Numbered from the stretch's first letter, positions 16,518 to 27,215 are shown. The stretch is 32,500 bases of DNA from Prorocentrum cordatum (GCA_963575745.1 CAUYUJ010009493.1:1-32500), one strand, 5' to 3'. The notes: generated by a model not told the origin, from the sequence alone. Made by a program: numbers and translations.

Positions 16518-16562
16518 TGAAGAGAGAGAGGGAGAGAGAGAGGGAGAGAGAGAGAGAGAGAG
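16518..16562. repeat. (GA)n microsatellite
   Basis: GAGAGAGG and GAGAGAGA runs. Confidence 0.95.
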
Positions 16563-16638
16563 AATGATGGACCGCGGGAGCTGCGGAGATCCAGCAGTTC
16601 TGAGACCAGAATGTCCCTTGATTCCAGAGGAGGACAGG

Positions 16639-16770
16639 GTACCGATACTGCTACTACCTTTCCTTGTTTTGGGGCCTCCTGGGAGGTCCTCGTCGCCACG
16701 TCTGGATTCTCCTGGACATTCTGGTCAGAACCCACCCTTGGAGAGGTCCAGGGAGTAGCGGCATCGGTAC
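16639..16770. mobile_element. Family D TIR element, best-preserved copy (132 bp)
   Basis: GTACCGATACTGCTAC at 16639-16654 is inverted at 16755-16770 with 14 of 16 positions matching. The interior GGGGCCTCCTGGGAGGTCCT and AGAGGTCCAGGGAGTAGCGG is shared with the other copies. No target duplication is evident. Confidence 0.7.
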
Positions 16771-16867
16771 TGTTGGTGCCCCCATGATTTTTTATAGCAA
16801 GATGCCTCACCGTGCGTATCCGCTGCAGGGAGGGGGAGGGAGAGAGAGAGGAAGAGCTGCCAGCCAT

Positions 16868-17005
16868 CCCTCAGATCCGACGTTGCGAAAACTTGCAGCA
16901 TCGCAGAAATCACGACCTGAGCCCCAGGCCCCATTTTTCTGCGGCATTTCTCGAGCCGGGTGGATTTGTGAGGGCCCCAAGGCCCGAACGTGGGCGAAAA
17001 CGCCC
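16868..17005 (-). repeat. Family E, inverted copy
   Basis: Read on the minus strand: CACACCGGGCGTTTTCGCCC, ACGTTCGGGCCTTGGGGCCC, CACCCGGCTCGAG, GGTCGTGATTTCTGCGATG and CAAGTTTTCGCAACGTCGGA. This matches the long copies. Confidence 0.65.
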
Positions 17006-17036
17006 GGTGTGAACAAAATTTGCAGCCACAGGATCT

Positions 17037-17245
17037 CAGTGACGGCGACGGCCCTGGCGGCGGCGACGGCAACGGCGACGGCCACGGCGGCGGCCACGGC
17101 CGCTGCGACGGCGACGTCCACGGCCACGGCCACGGCCGCGGCCACGACCACGGCGACGTCGACGGCGACGGCGACGGCGGCGGCCACGGAGGCGACTGGC
17201 GACGGCGGCGGCCACGGCGGCGGCGGCGACGGTGGCGGCGGCGGC
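17037..17245. repeat. GGCGAC/GGCCAC hexanucleotide-like array
   Basis: Imperfect GACGGC, GGCCACGGC and GCGGCGAC units. The open frames are Asp/Gly/His or Thr/Ala artefacts. Confidence 0.85.
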
Positions 17246-17261
17246 GTCGCGCGCGCCCTGC

Positions 17262-17500
17262 GAGGCGGAGCTCCCCCCGGGGACTCCGCGTGCGCGGCTG
17301 CGGCGGCGGCTCACGGCGGCGTGCCGCTCGGGCGCGCTGCGGGCGGAGCTGGGGCGGCTGCGGCGCGGCGCCGCCGCGGAGGCGGGCGGGCGGCTGGCGC
17401 AGCAGCCGCGGCGCGGAGGGGAGCCCGTGCAGGGCGCGCCTGGGCCCCTGGCGTCGGCGCGGGAGCTCGGGCAGCAGGTGCTCCGCGGGCGACAGGCACG
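17262..17500 (+). pseudogene. Arg/Ala-rich coding-like fragment related to 1290-1500
   Basis: The frame encodes TPRARLRRRLTAACRSGALR followed by AELGRLRRGAAAEAGGRLAQ and QPRRG, collinear with the fragment at 1290-1500. A later phrase ASARELGQQVLRG has a DNA-level relative at 18040-18082 (GGGGAGCTCGGGCAACAGGT). The shared order over about 50 residues argues for a common coding ancestor. The start lies in the preceding simple repeat and no end is definable. Family not recognised; it may be a processed or fragmented gene copy. Confidence 0.35.
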
Positions 17501-17659
17501 CGTCGCCGCGCCGTTGGCTCCGACGCGCGGCCTCACGCCGTGGAGGGGGCGCCCCTGCCCCCGGGGGCGGGCTCCGCCCAGGACGCGCAGTGTGTGCCGT
17601 GGGGTGTGCCGTGGTGTCGGCGTCGTCCGCCTGGGCGTGTCGAGAGCAAAGGGCGCGGC

Positions 17660-18010
17660 GACTTATCCGCACGCAGAGGTCCAGACGCTGCAACCTTGTC
17701 GCGCTGGGCGCTCTCGCCCGGGTTCGGGCTCCGGGGCCCTCGCAGATCGACCTGGCTCGGAAAATGACGCAGAGAGAGAAGGTTTAGGGCTCTTGTCGCG
17801 ATTGCGCGATGTTGCATTTTTTTTTTTTGCAAGTTCGGATCTCGGGGTATCCACGGCCTCGCGGGCCGGGCCCATGGCCCGTGACCCCAGGGACACGTTT
17901 TTTGTTGTTGGTTCCTTGCGGCTGCCCCGCGCGGAGCGTATCCGTGTGACCGCGTATCCACGGGATCGCGCGCCGGAATACAGACCGCGCGGGCGTGGAT
18001 ATGGATACGT
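17660..18010. repeat. Family E, second long copy
   Basis: GGGGCCCTCGCAGATCGACC, TTGCAAGTTCGGATCTCGGG, GTATCCACGGCCTCGCGGGC, GCGCGGAGCGTATCCGTGTG and GCGGGCGTGGATATGGATAC follow the order of 16017-16507. A T13 run lies at 17818-17830. Confidence 0.65.
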
Positions 18011-18248
18011 TCGCTCGTGAGCGCCGCGCGCTCGGGTCCAGTGCGTCGACAGGGGAGCTCGGGCAACAGGTGCCGTCGGTGATGCTCTGCACCGCTCAAC
18101 GACGAGCAGGCTTTAGATACCTTCGACTCAGCACCATAACCAGCAGCACAATCTCCAACAAGCATGACAAAAGCACACAATATTCAACAAACGGCACAGA
18201 AACACCACCGCCGATACAATCTGATGCTCGCACTCAGGGGAGGAAGAT

Positions 18249-18386
18249 GTACATATACCACTATCCCTGCATCGTTTTCGCCTTTGCCGTCCTCCTGGGA
18301 TGCCCTCGTCGCCACGGTTGGGTTCGCCTCGAAATTCTGGTTAGAACACACCCCAGGAGAGGTCCAGGCGGTAGCGGTACTTGTTC
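18249..18386. mobile_element. Family D element, copy 4 (decayed ends)
   Basis: GTCCTCCTGGGATGCCCTCG, TTCGCCTCGAAATTCTGGTT and AGGAGAGGTCCAGGCGGTAG match. The 16-bp ends pair at about 11 positions. Confidence 0.6.
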
Positions 18387-18559
18387 GTCCCCGCAGCTCG
18401 CACGCCCCCCTTTGGATCGTTTTGATTTTTGCCTCCTCTGTGGGTACGACGTCGTTACGGCGCCCCCTCGTGGTGCCCCTCAGGTCGTGTGTGCTCCTTT
18501 GGCGTTGCCGGTTCTTTTCGCAGCCGTGGCTTTCGTCTTGCCGCGTCTGTGCCATCGCT

Positions 18560-18685
18560 CTCTATCTCTGTGTCTCTCCCTCTCTCTCTCTTTCTCTCTT
18601 CTTCTGCCTCTCGATGTCGCTGTCCCTCCGCCTCTCCGTCCATCTTTCTGTCTCCCTGCCTCTCTGTCTCCTTTTTCTCTGGGCC
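18560..18685. repeat. CT-rich low-complexity tract
   Basis: CTCTCTCT with CTGTCT and CCTC interruptions. Confidence 0.85.
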
Positions 18686-18721
18686 CCATGGCCATCGCGG
18701 CGTGGCCGGTCCTCCTGGTCA

Positions 18722-19095
18722 CCCGCATGGGGGGGAGCCGCCACGGGGCGTTGCACCCGCCCGCTCGCGCCCCGACTGGGGGGCACGTGCTGGCGGGGGC
18801 GCCGGCTCTGCACCCCTCGGCTCCTCCCCTCGCAGAGGCCCCCCGCGGTCACCTCGGTGCGGGCGCCCCGAGGAGGAGCTGCCACATGGGCTTGCCCTCG
18901 CCCGTTCACGCCCCGATTGCGGGGTGGTCTCGGGCGACGCGGCGCGACGCGTTGGTTTCTGCACCCCCGGCTCCTTTCCGTTGAGAGCCCCGTGGTCTTC
19001 GCGACGTCGCAGGCAAATCTCTTGTGCCCACCATGGGGGAACCGCCACAGGGTGTTGCACCTGCCATTTCGCGCCAGGATTGCGGGGTTCTCTTG
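18722..19095. repeat. About 150-bp tandem repeat, 2.5 units
   Basis: GCCGCCACGGGGCGTTGCAC, CTGCCACATGGGCTTGCCC and ACCGCCACAGGGTGTTGCAC start related units at about 18735, 18878 and 19038. Each continues with CGC..CC(G/A)GATTG-like sequence. Confidence 0.6.
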
Positions 19096-19382
19096 AGCGA
19101 GGAGGCAAGCCCCCGTCCCGCCCACAACGCGCGAGGCGGCCACGAGGCGGCCACGGCAGGGTACCAGGCGAATCCCCAGCCCACCCGCGCACGTCCTTAA
19201 AGTACAGATAAGAGATTCCCCCAAGTGCAACCACTGTTTGGGGTCTATGTATGTATGTCGGAGGTGAGGGGGTGAGATCGAAGTGGAACGGAGAGCCCCC
19301 CTACCAGGAAATCGATTTCGGTTTCGTGTTCGTGCGTGCCGTGCGGGCGAGGCGAAGCTGCGTGGGCGGGCGAGAGAAAGTC

Positions 19383-20875
<1,493 letters not shown>

Positions 20876-20877
20876 TG

Positions 20878-21080
20878 CTATCGATAGTGAGATCGATAGT
20901 GAGACCGAATGTGAGATCGATTGTGAGATCGATTGTTTGATCGATTGTGAGATCGATAGTCAGATCAATTGTGAGATAGATCGATTGAGATCGATTGTGA
21001 GATCGATCGAGGGAGATCGATCGAGCGAGACCGATACTGAGATCGATAGTGAGATCGATAGTGAGACCGATCGAGTGAGA
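20878..21080. repeat. GATCGATAGTGA tandem array
   Basis: About 16 units of GATCGAT(A/T)GTGA with shortened GATCGA forms, ending at 21080. Confidence 0.9.
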
Positions 21081-21131
21081 CGTTGGTTCCTCCCCCCCCC
21101 GAACCTCCTTATCACCCGAAGGTTGGTCGTA

Positions 21132-21737
21132 TAGGTATGTATGAATGTATGTACGTATGTATGTATGTATGTATGTATGTGTGTGTGTATGTATGTATGT
21201 ATGTATGTATGTGTGTATGTACGTATGTACGTATGTATATTTGTACATATGTACGTATGTACGTATGCACGTATGTATGTCTGTATGTATGTATGTTGTA
21301 TGTATGTATGTACGTACGTACGTACGTATGTACGTATATATGTACGCATGAATATAGGCGTGTATGCATGTATGTATACATGCGTGTACGCATGCATGTA
21401 TGCATGAATGTATGCATGTATGTATGCATGCATGTATATCTGTATGTCTGTATGCGTGTGCATGTATGTATATACGTATGTATGTATGCATGTATGTATG
21501 TACGTATGTATGCATGTATGTATGCATGCATGCATGCATGCATGTATGTATGAATGTCTGCATGTATGCATGCATGCATGCATTCATGCATGTATTTGTG
21601 CATGCATGTATGTATGAATGTATGTTTGCATGCATGCATGCATGCATGCATGCATGCATGTATGTATGTATGTATGTGTGTGTGTGTGCATGTATGTATG
21701 TATGTATGTATGTATGTATGTATGTATGTATGCATGC

Positions 21738-21768
<31 letters not shown>

Positions 21769-22045
21769 TGTATGTATGTATGTATGTATATATATATATA
21801 TGTGTGTGTGTCTGTCTGTCTGTATGCATATATGTATGAATATATGTATGCATGTATGCACATGTGTGTATGTATGCATGTATTCATGCATGCATGTATG
21901 GATGGATGGATGGTCGGACGGACGGACGGACGGACGGACGGATGGATGGATGGATGGATGTGTGTATGTATTTATGGATGGATGGATGGATGAATGGATG
22001 CATGGATGTATGTATGTGTACATGTACATATATGTATGTACATGG
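21132..22045. repeat. (GTAT)n long tetranucleotide array
   Basis: About 0.9 kb of GTAT with GCAT, GTAC and GTGT variants, ending in GGATGGATGGAC at 21900-22000. It yields open frames up to about 500 codons of alternating Tyr, Ile, His and Thr that are artefacts. Confidence 0.95.
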
Positions 22046-22280
22046 CCGCTGGCCGAAATATCGCTGAATATCCACCATGTCGGGGATACCGTTGTCGGCG
22101 TTTTCGGGGCACGCGCCAGTTTCGGCCACGTTCGGGGCCACGGATGGGGCCCCACACGCTCGCGTTCCACGCCTTCGCCCCTGCGAGCAGCCTCGACGTC
22201 GAGAGATTGCGCCCGCGCGCGTGCGTGTGCGAGTGGAGAGCCACCTGATCGACGCAAAGGAAACAGGGTTCGACTGCGCG
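22046..22280. other. No recognised feature
   Basis: Unique-looking sequence after the GTAT array, with GGCCGCTGGCC and repeated TTCGG(G/C)CACG phrases. No gene is supported. Confidence 0.45.
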
Positions 22281-22284
22281 GACG

Positions 22285-22420
22285 TCGTCGCGTAAGCTGC
22301 CCGCGTGAGGTTGCGCGTAAGCGCCCCCGTTTCCAATGCAGCGTACCGCGCTGGCGGCCCGCGTAAGCCACCGCGTGAGGTCGCCATGCCCTCTCGCGTA
22401 GGACCCGCTTCTTTTCGTCG
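22285..22420 (+). repeat. Family I, copy 1
   Basis: GCGTGAGGTTGCGCGTAAGC, GCCCCCGTTTCC and CCGCGTGAGGTCGCCATG match 31335-31440 in order. Confidence 0.65.
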
Positions 22421-22455
22421 CTCGTGTGGGAGGCATGAGGGTCTAGGCGTCGGAG

Positions 22456-22630
22456 CAGATGGGGTCGGAGGATCGCGCCGCATCGCCGATGCATCGGCGA
22501 TGCGGCTCGATGTTGAGCCCGATTTTCTCCATGCCGACGTCGCCGATGCATCGCCGACGTCGCCAGTGCATCGCTGATGTATCGCCGATGCATCGCCGAT
22601 GCGGCGAGATCCTCCGACCCCATCTGCTCT
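22456..22630. mobile_element. Foldback element with about 50-bp arms
   Basis: AGCAGATGGGGTCGGAGGAT at 22458 pairs with ATCCTCCGACCCCATCTGCT ending at 22628, continuing inward through GCCGCATCGCCGATGCATCG. Only one indel and few mismatches occur in the outer 45 bp. The core repeats GATGCATCGCCGA. Confidence 0.8.
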
Positions 22631-22707
22631 GAAACCGTCTAGGAGGCCTCTAGATCGAGAACGAAAAAACTCCATCTAGATCGAGATCTAGGAGGCCTCT
22701 AGATCTA

Positions 22708-22842
22708 GTCTGGTGCTCCTCGCGGATTTCTTGGATCCGCTCCGGGCCCCCCCTGCAGCGCCCCCGGCGCCGCCCCTGGCGCGCTCCGCGCGCCGGCGAG
22801 GGGGGGCTAGCGCAGATCCAGGAAATCCGCGCGGAGCGCCAA
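22708..22842. mobile_element. Foldback element with about 44-bp arms
   Basis: GCGGATTTCTTGGATCCGCT and CCCCCCCT on the left pair with AGGGGGGGCTAGCGCAGATC and CAGGAAATCCGCG on the right. The GC-rich loop carries GGCGCGCTCCGCGCGCC. Confidence 0.7.
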
Positions 22843-22915
22843 AAGTTAATGTTTATGACGTTTCTCCTTTATCTAATTGAGGATGCGCCCAGCGAAGGTG
22901 CAGCTTCCCCATCTA
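22843..22915 (+). repeat. Short copy of the sequence upstream of the 23540 ORF
   Basis: AAGTTAATGTTTATGACGTT, CTCC, then ATGCGCCCAGCGAAGGTGCA and GCTTCCCC correspond to 23416-23575 without the long T and CT runs. Its frame stops after about 14 codons. Confidence 0.65.
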
Positions 22916-23054
22916 GGAGGCCTCTAGAGGATGCGCCCGGCGAAGGTGCACTGGCGAGATCCTCCGACCCCACTGGAGGATGCGCCCAGCGAACGTGCAC
23001 CGGCGAGATCCTCCGACCCCACTTGCTCTGAACCCGTCTAGGAGGCCTCTAGAG

Positions 23055-23199
23055 GCAGGGCTGGACCTAAATGCTGTTTTGCTGCACTTCGGCTGTGCTT
23101 TGTTTCTCGTTCTGGGAGGAGGCACAGGAAAGACAGACAGAGCAAAACGAACAGCAAAACGACAACAAAACGAAAAACAACGCTTAGGTCCAGCCCTGC
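23055..23199. mobile_element. Foldback element with perfect 16-bp TIRs (145 bp)
   Basis: GCAGGGCTGGACCTAA at 23055-23070 is exactly inverted at 23184-23199. Complementarity continues more loosely through TGTTTT and GCTGT blocks. The interior right half is A-rich, with ACAAAACGA phrases. No target duplication is obvious. Confidence 0.75.
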
Positions 23200-23289
23200 T
23201 CCCCGAGATCCTGGCGTTGCGCTTTTTTGCGCCACGGGCATCTGTGCCGCCTGCTCGTGCGGGCCCATGGGGCCCTCGCGGCTCGAAGG

Positions 23290-23400
23290 AGGGCGTAGAA
23301 AGAGGGGATCAAGGGCTTGCGTCGGGACACTTCGTGCTGCTGCGTGTCTTCTGCGATGTCAGATATCAGGGCTCGCAGGCTCGGCGACAGCAATGGTCGT
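23290..23400 (+). repeat. Family E, weak partial copy
   Basis: TTCTGCGATGTCAGATATCA followed by GGGCTCGCAGG loosely follows GCGATG..CGGATCTCAGGG of family E. Confidence 0.3.
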
Positions 23401-23434
23401 GGCCGCGCGGGGCGCCACAAGTTTATGTGTATGA

Positions 23435-23435
23435 C

Positions 23436-23491
<56 letters not shown>

Positions 23492-23516
23492 CTCTCTCTC
23501 TCTCTCTCCTCTCTCT
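23435..23516. repeat. T57 run followed by (CT)n
   Basis: Fifty-seven consecutive T from 23435 to 23491, then CTCTCT. The related copy at 22860 has only TTTCTCCTTT here, so the run expanded locally. Confidence 0.95.
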
Positions 23517-23539
23517 CCGTCCATTTTACTTTATAGAAG

Positions 23540-23880
23540 ATGCGCCCGGCGGAGGTGCAGCTTCCCCTCGAGGGCGCGGCGGAGTTCCGCGGCGGCGCCG
23601 TCGTGGGCCGGTGGCGCCGGAGGTGGGTGCGCGTCTCGCCCGGGCTGCTGCAGGCCGGGCGGGCCACGCCAGCGGCGTTTTGGCGGCACGGCGGCGTCGC
23701 TGGCTTCGGCGCCGTCGTCGTCGTCGTCGTGCGCCCTCCCTGCCTCCTTTTCTCCCTCGACCTCCTCCTCCTGCTCCTCCTCCTCCTCCTCCTCTTTCTT
23801 GGTCTGCAGGCGGTTTCGCGTCCTGCACATCCCCGGCAGTGCCGCCCCTGGTGGACTTTCGAGGGCATCCGAGTTCCGAG
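23540..23880 (+). CDS. Candidate gene start with weak PH-domain-like sequence and possible (CTC)n intron
   Basis: ATG at 23540 opens MRPAEVQLPLEGAAEFRGGA followed by VVGRWRRRWVRVSPGLLQAG, which resembles the first strands of a pleckstrin-homology domain (a W-x-x-R-W-V core); this is a weak by-eye match. At 23760-23809 a CTC/TCC tract ends TTTCTTGGTCTGCAG, a textbook acceptor. Sequence after it reads RFRVLHIPGSAAPGGLSRAS in one frame. Joining them in a continuous frame would need a GC donor near 23731; non-GT donors are known in dinoflagellates. A second (TCC)n stretch from 23880 ends at another CAG near 23954. Upstream, TTTACTTTATAG precedes the ATG. Related truncated starts lie at 22883, 22931 and 22980. 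Gene status is uncertain. Confidence 0.3.
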
Positions 23881-23999
23881 GTCCTCCTCCTCCTCCTCCT
23901 CCGTCTCCTCCTTCTCGTCGTTCTCCTCCTCAATGTGTGGCGCACGTGCAGTATCATCCAAGGGCTCATGGTGGGTGGACGCGTTTTTGTCAAGTGTAT

Positions 24000-24810
24000 G
24001 GTGCATTTTGTGATGGCTTCCACGGTTCGTAAAACATTCGGGCGTCTCTCACCGAATCTGGGTAGATGATCTTCCGCAAACGGTGGCAGGATCAAGGCGT
24101 GTGGTCTTCGAGCAGCTTTCCACATGTGCTGCGGACACGGCAGACGAACCGAGCCAGTTGAAGTACTCTTTCCGTCCATACCTGGTGTTGTTTGCTACCA
24201 TCACCAGAAGGCCAGGGACATTGTCAGGAGGATTCGCAGGAGAGGATCTGTTGTCCAGGTTGCGTTGCAATCCAGCGTTATCGGCATCGGTCAAGGTGGA
24301 GGGCGCAGGCATACCAGAGCCGCGCGTACCAGGAGAGGGCTTAAGCATGAGACGCTTCATTCGAAGGTGGTGAGTTTTGATCGGGCGTCCAAACGATATA
24401 CAGTCATATAACGCCTTGAAAAATTGTTAGCGCAGGCGACTGGGAATTACGGTCAGGCTATTCTTGGCACATATGGACGAACATTGCAGCAGTGTCCGAG
24501 AAGCCGATTTGTCATTGGTTGCAGCAGTGGTTTTGCCGTCCTCAGATACGCCCATCGGTTCACAGAGCTTGGCCAACTTTGTTCTTGCGAAAGTTGGAAG
24601 CTATGGAGCCAAGTCGAAGGTCTCGATGGGCGCGAGGTCCCATGTCTACCGCCATCGTCACGCTGTTCGAACGAGGACGGAGACCGACCGCTCCTACGTC
24701 GCGGCAGTCTTCTGATGATATATTTTGGGCATTTTTTCCGAAGAAGGGCCCCACGAGCAGATGGCACTTAAGAACTTGAAGGGTTTGGTTTTGAAGCGGA
24801 TTTCAACTAA
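24000..24810. other. Unassigned sequence before the retrotransposon tail
   Basis: More balanced composition than the surroundings, with several 80-115-codon frames on both strands. It may be the decayed upstream part of the same retroelement, but I recognise no reverse transcriptase motif in any frame. Confidence 0.4.
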
Positions 24811-25656
24811 TCGCCTTGTAGCGGGAGGCACTATTGTGGGACAGGGCTGGAGCACGGTGCTGGCAATTATTCGCTGAGATTGCTGTTGCGTTTTTCGTCC
24901 CCAGCACCTAGAGGCAGGAGGCTCGCAGAGGCGCTGGCCACTATTGCCGCAGGTGGTGCTTGGCCTCGCGAGCGACGGGCGGCTGCGTGCACCAAGTCTC
25001 AGCTCGGCAGGACCTGTCCCAGGTGCAGGGAAGCGATCGAGACTCCAGAGCGCCGCAGATGGTCGTGCAGCAAGAACGTTGGATCGCAGGCTTTCGCCAA
25101 GTCCGACGAGCTGATACTTCAGGCGTTGGCCTTGTCCGACGCCGACCCGGCTTACTGGTTCCGAAGAGCTATTCCCAAGGCTTGGACGTCTATCCCTGCC
25201 CCTTGCCAGGATGAGCAATGGAGTGTCAGGGGCAGTCTGCAGGTGAACGGGTCTGGGACATTTCAGTGGTCTTTGGGCCCTGACAGTCCTCAATCTCCTG
25301 TGGTGTTGTTCGGCGATGCTAGTGGCGGTGCCGATGCTCGTGAGAAGAGGATGCGTCGTGTGGGCTGCGGGCTGGTGCCTGTTTCTTCAGAGCAGGATTT
25401 GAGCATCCGAGCGGTTCTCATGGGCTCATTGCCATGCGACCCTCAGTCTGTGCCGCGAAGGGAGCTGTATATGCCACTGATGGCCGTCCGTGTGACCAAT
25501 GGTTCGGCGGTGTACGTCACGGACAATGACATGGTGTATCGAGCTACATGGTTTTTGAAAAGTTCCCTGAATCGATACGAGGTACATGTACTAGGTTTAG
25601 GAGCAAGTTCCCTGGCTCGATACTTGGAGCAACTGCGTCGTGCAACAGTGCGGTGA
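24811..25656 (+). pseudogene. Non-LTR retrotransposon fragment: zinc-finger-like plus RNase H-like tail
   Basis: The frame is open from 24811 to the stop at 25654. It has no ATG near the front (the track-style start near 24880 is TTG), so it is a fragment of a larger ORF. TCPRCREAIETPERRRWSC resembles the CxxC..H..C finger that follows reverse transcriptase in many non-LTR elements, but the usual histidine position is Arg. About 80 residues on, VVLFGDASGG, PRRELYMPLMAV and VYVTDNDMVY match the order of RNase H catalytic Asp, Glu and Asp. YWFRRAIPKAWTSIP links finger and RNase H as in dinoflagellate elements I recall. The domain is cut after the third acidic residue: the remaining 35 residues do not look like RNase H. 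No reverse transcriptase domain is identified upstream. Inactive remnant. Confidence 0.7.
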
Positions 25657-25675
25657 CATGGTGTGTCGAGGCGCC
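25528..25675. repeat. Local duplications at the broken end of the RNase H frame
   Basis: GACATGGTGTATCGAG at about 25528 and GACATGGTGTGTCGAG at about 25656 are nearly identical, as are AAGTTCCCTGAATCGATAC (25559) and AAGTTCCCTGGCTCGATAC (25605). The loss of RNase H similarity coincides with them. Confidence 0.75.
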
Positions 25676-25905
25676 CCAGGGGAGCCTGCTGTGCATCCGG
25701 GGGCTCCCCGAAAAACCGACCCCCGCTTCTGCGGCGTGTGGCCCGTGTTTCCAGGGAGCCCCGCGGAGCGCCTGCTGGCCTCTCTGGGCCGCCGGCCGGG
25801 CCGGGCCCTGGCCCGTGGAGGAGCCCGCCTCCCTCTGTTGTGCCTCTCGTGCGCTCTCCCCCCTCTCTCTCTCTCTCGGGGGCGGCAGAGAGGGGGGTGA
25901 TAGCT

Positions 25906-26042
25906 AGGGGGGGGTGGCTATCGTGGCGGGGGCCACGATACTTCCCCCCGATCTCGTGGCGCCTCTTCGCATCTCATTGCGTCCCTGGCCCCCCCGCTGG
26001 GCCGCGCACGTGCCGCCGGCCACGATTTGCACCCCCCCCTCT
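25906..26042. mobile_element. Family G TIR element, copy 2
   Basis: AGGGGGGGGTGGCTATCGTG on the left is inverted on the right as CACGATTTGCACCCCCCCCT. GATCTCGTGGCGCCTCTTCG and CGCTGGGCCGCGCACGTGCC match copy 1 at 7800-7942. Confidence 0.65.
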
Positions 26043-26219
26043 TGGACACCCCCCTCTTTGGCCGCTCCCAGCTCTCTGCAGACGCGCTCGTGGAGGCAGG
26101 AGTCCCCGGATGGCCTTATCGAGGCGGTGCTGCTGCGGATGCGGTTGCAGCGGGAGGGGCTGCAGAGAGAGCCCGCGTCCCGAGTGCCGCGCGCGCAGGT
26201 TGGGCGGATCGAGGGTTCA

Positions 26220-27215
26220 GGTTGGGACCATGCGAAGGGTGTGCCGATGTGGGGCGGGGGGCGCTGTCACTGGGGCTTTGCGCAGAACCCACGATGGAGC
26301 CGCGAAACGTGCGAGGGGTGCGCCGCAATGGGGCGGGGCCGCCACTGGGTCCTTCGGCGGAGCTCCCTATCGGGCCACGAAGCGCTGTATTGGGTGGGGG
26401 GAAACGGATGCGGACACCGCCACTGAGGCTTTTGGTGCAGCTCAATATGGGGCTACGAAGCGCCGCACTGGGCGGGGAAAACGCATGCGAGTGCAGCCGC
26501 TTGAGCCTTCGGTGGAGCTCCCTATGGGGCCACGAAGCGATGTACTGGGTGGGGGAACCGCATGCGGACACCACCACTGAGGCCTGAGGTGGAGCTACCT
26601 ATGAGGCCACGCAACGCTTACAGCGTGGGGGAACCGCATGCGAGCGCAGCCACTGGGGCCCTCGGTGGAGCTCCCTGCGGGGCCACGGAACGCTGTACCG
26701 GGTGGGGGGGCTGCATGCGAATGCAGCTACTGGGGCCTTCGGTGGAGCTCCCGATGGGGCCAGGGAACGCTCTAGTGGGTGAGAGAGACGTATGCGCGTG
26801 CAGCCACTGGGGCCTTCGGTGTAACTTCCTATGGGGCGCGAAGCGCTGTACAGGGTGGGGGTCCCGCATGCGAGTGCAGTCACTGGGCCCCCGGTGGAGT
26901 TCCCTATGTGGCCACGAAGCGCTGTACTGGGCGGGGGTCCCGCTTGCGAGTGCAGTCACTGGGGCCTTCGGTGGAGTTCCCTATGGGGCCACGAAGCGCT
27001 GTACTGGGTGGGGGGGACGCATACTGATGAGGGCAGAGGCAAGGAGGGGAGCTCACCATGGCGTGGGGGTCCCGCATGCGAGAGCAGCCGCTGGGGCCTT
27101 CGGTGGAGCTCCCTATGGGGCCAAGAAGCGCTGTACAGCGTGGGGGTCCCGCATGCGAGAGCAGCCAGTGGGCCCTTCGGTGGAGCACCCTATGGGGTCA
27201 CGAAGCGCTGTACTG
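26220..27215 (+). repeat. 90-bp minisatellite family K, array 2
   Basis: About eleven units of 80-95 bp repeat GGGGCCTTCGGTGGAGCTCC, TATGGGGCCACGAAGCGCTG, GGGTGGGGG and CGCATGCGAGTGCAG. They are the reverse complement of the 2398-2960 units. Unit lengths vary, so no frame is preserved. One unit at 27015-27055 is interrupted by AGGGCAGAGGCAAGGAGG. Confidence 0.9.

Larger units (their letters stand above)
22603..23053. repeat. Direct repeat GCGAGATCCTCCGACCCC to GGCCTCTAG
   Basis: GCGAGATCCTCCGACCCCA, TGCTCTGAA and CCGTCTAGGAGGCCTCTAG occur at about 22603-22653 and again at about 23005-23053. A shorter version lies at 22953-22972. The two foldbacks above sit in and between these copies. Confidence 0.75.

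Noticed and set aside
24124-24411. Phrase KVVSFDRASKRYTVI that recalls Tudor or PWWP-like folds
   Set aside because: Too short, ends at a stop and has no supporting domain around it. Could be chance.
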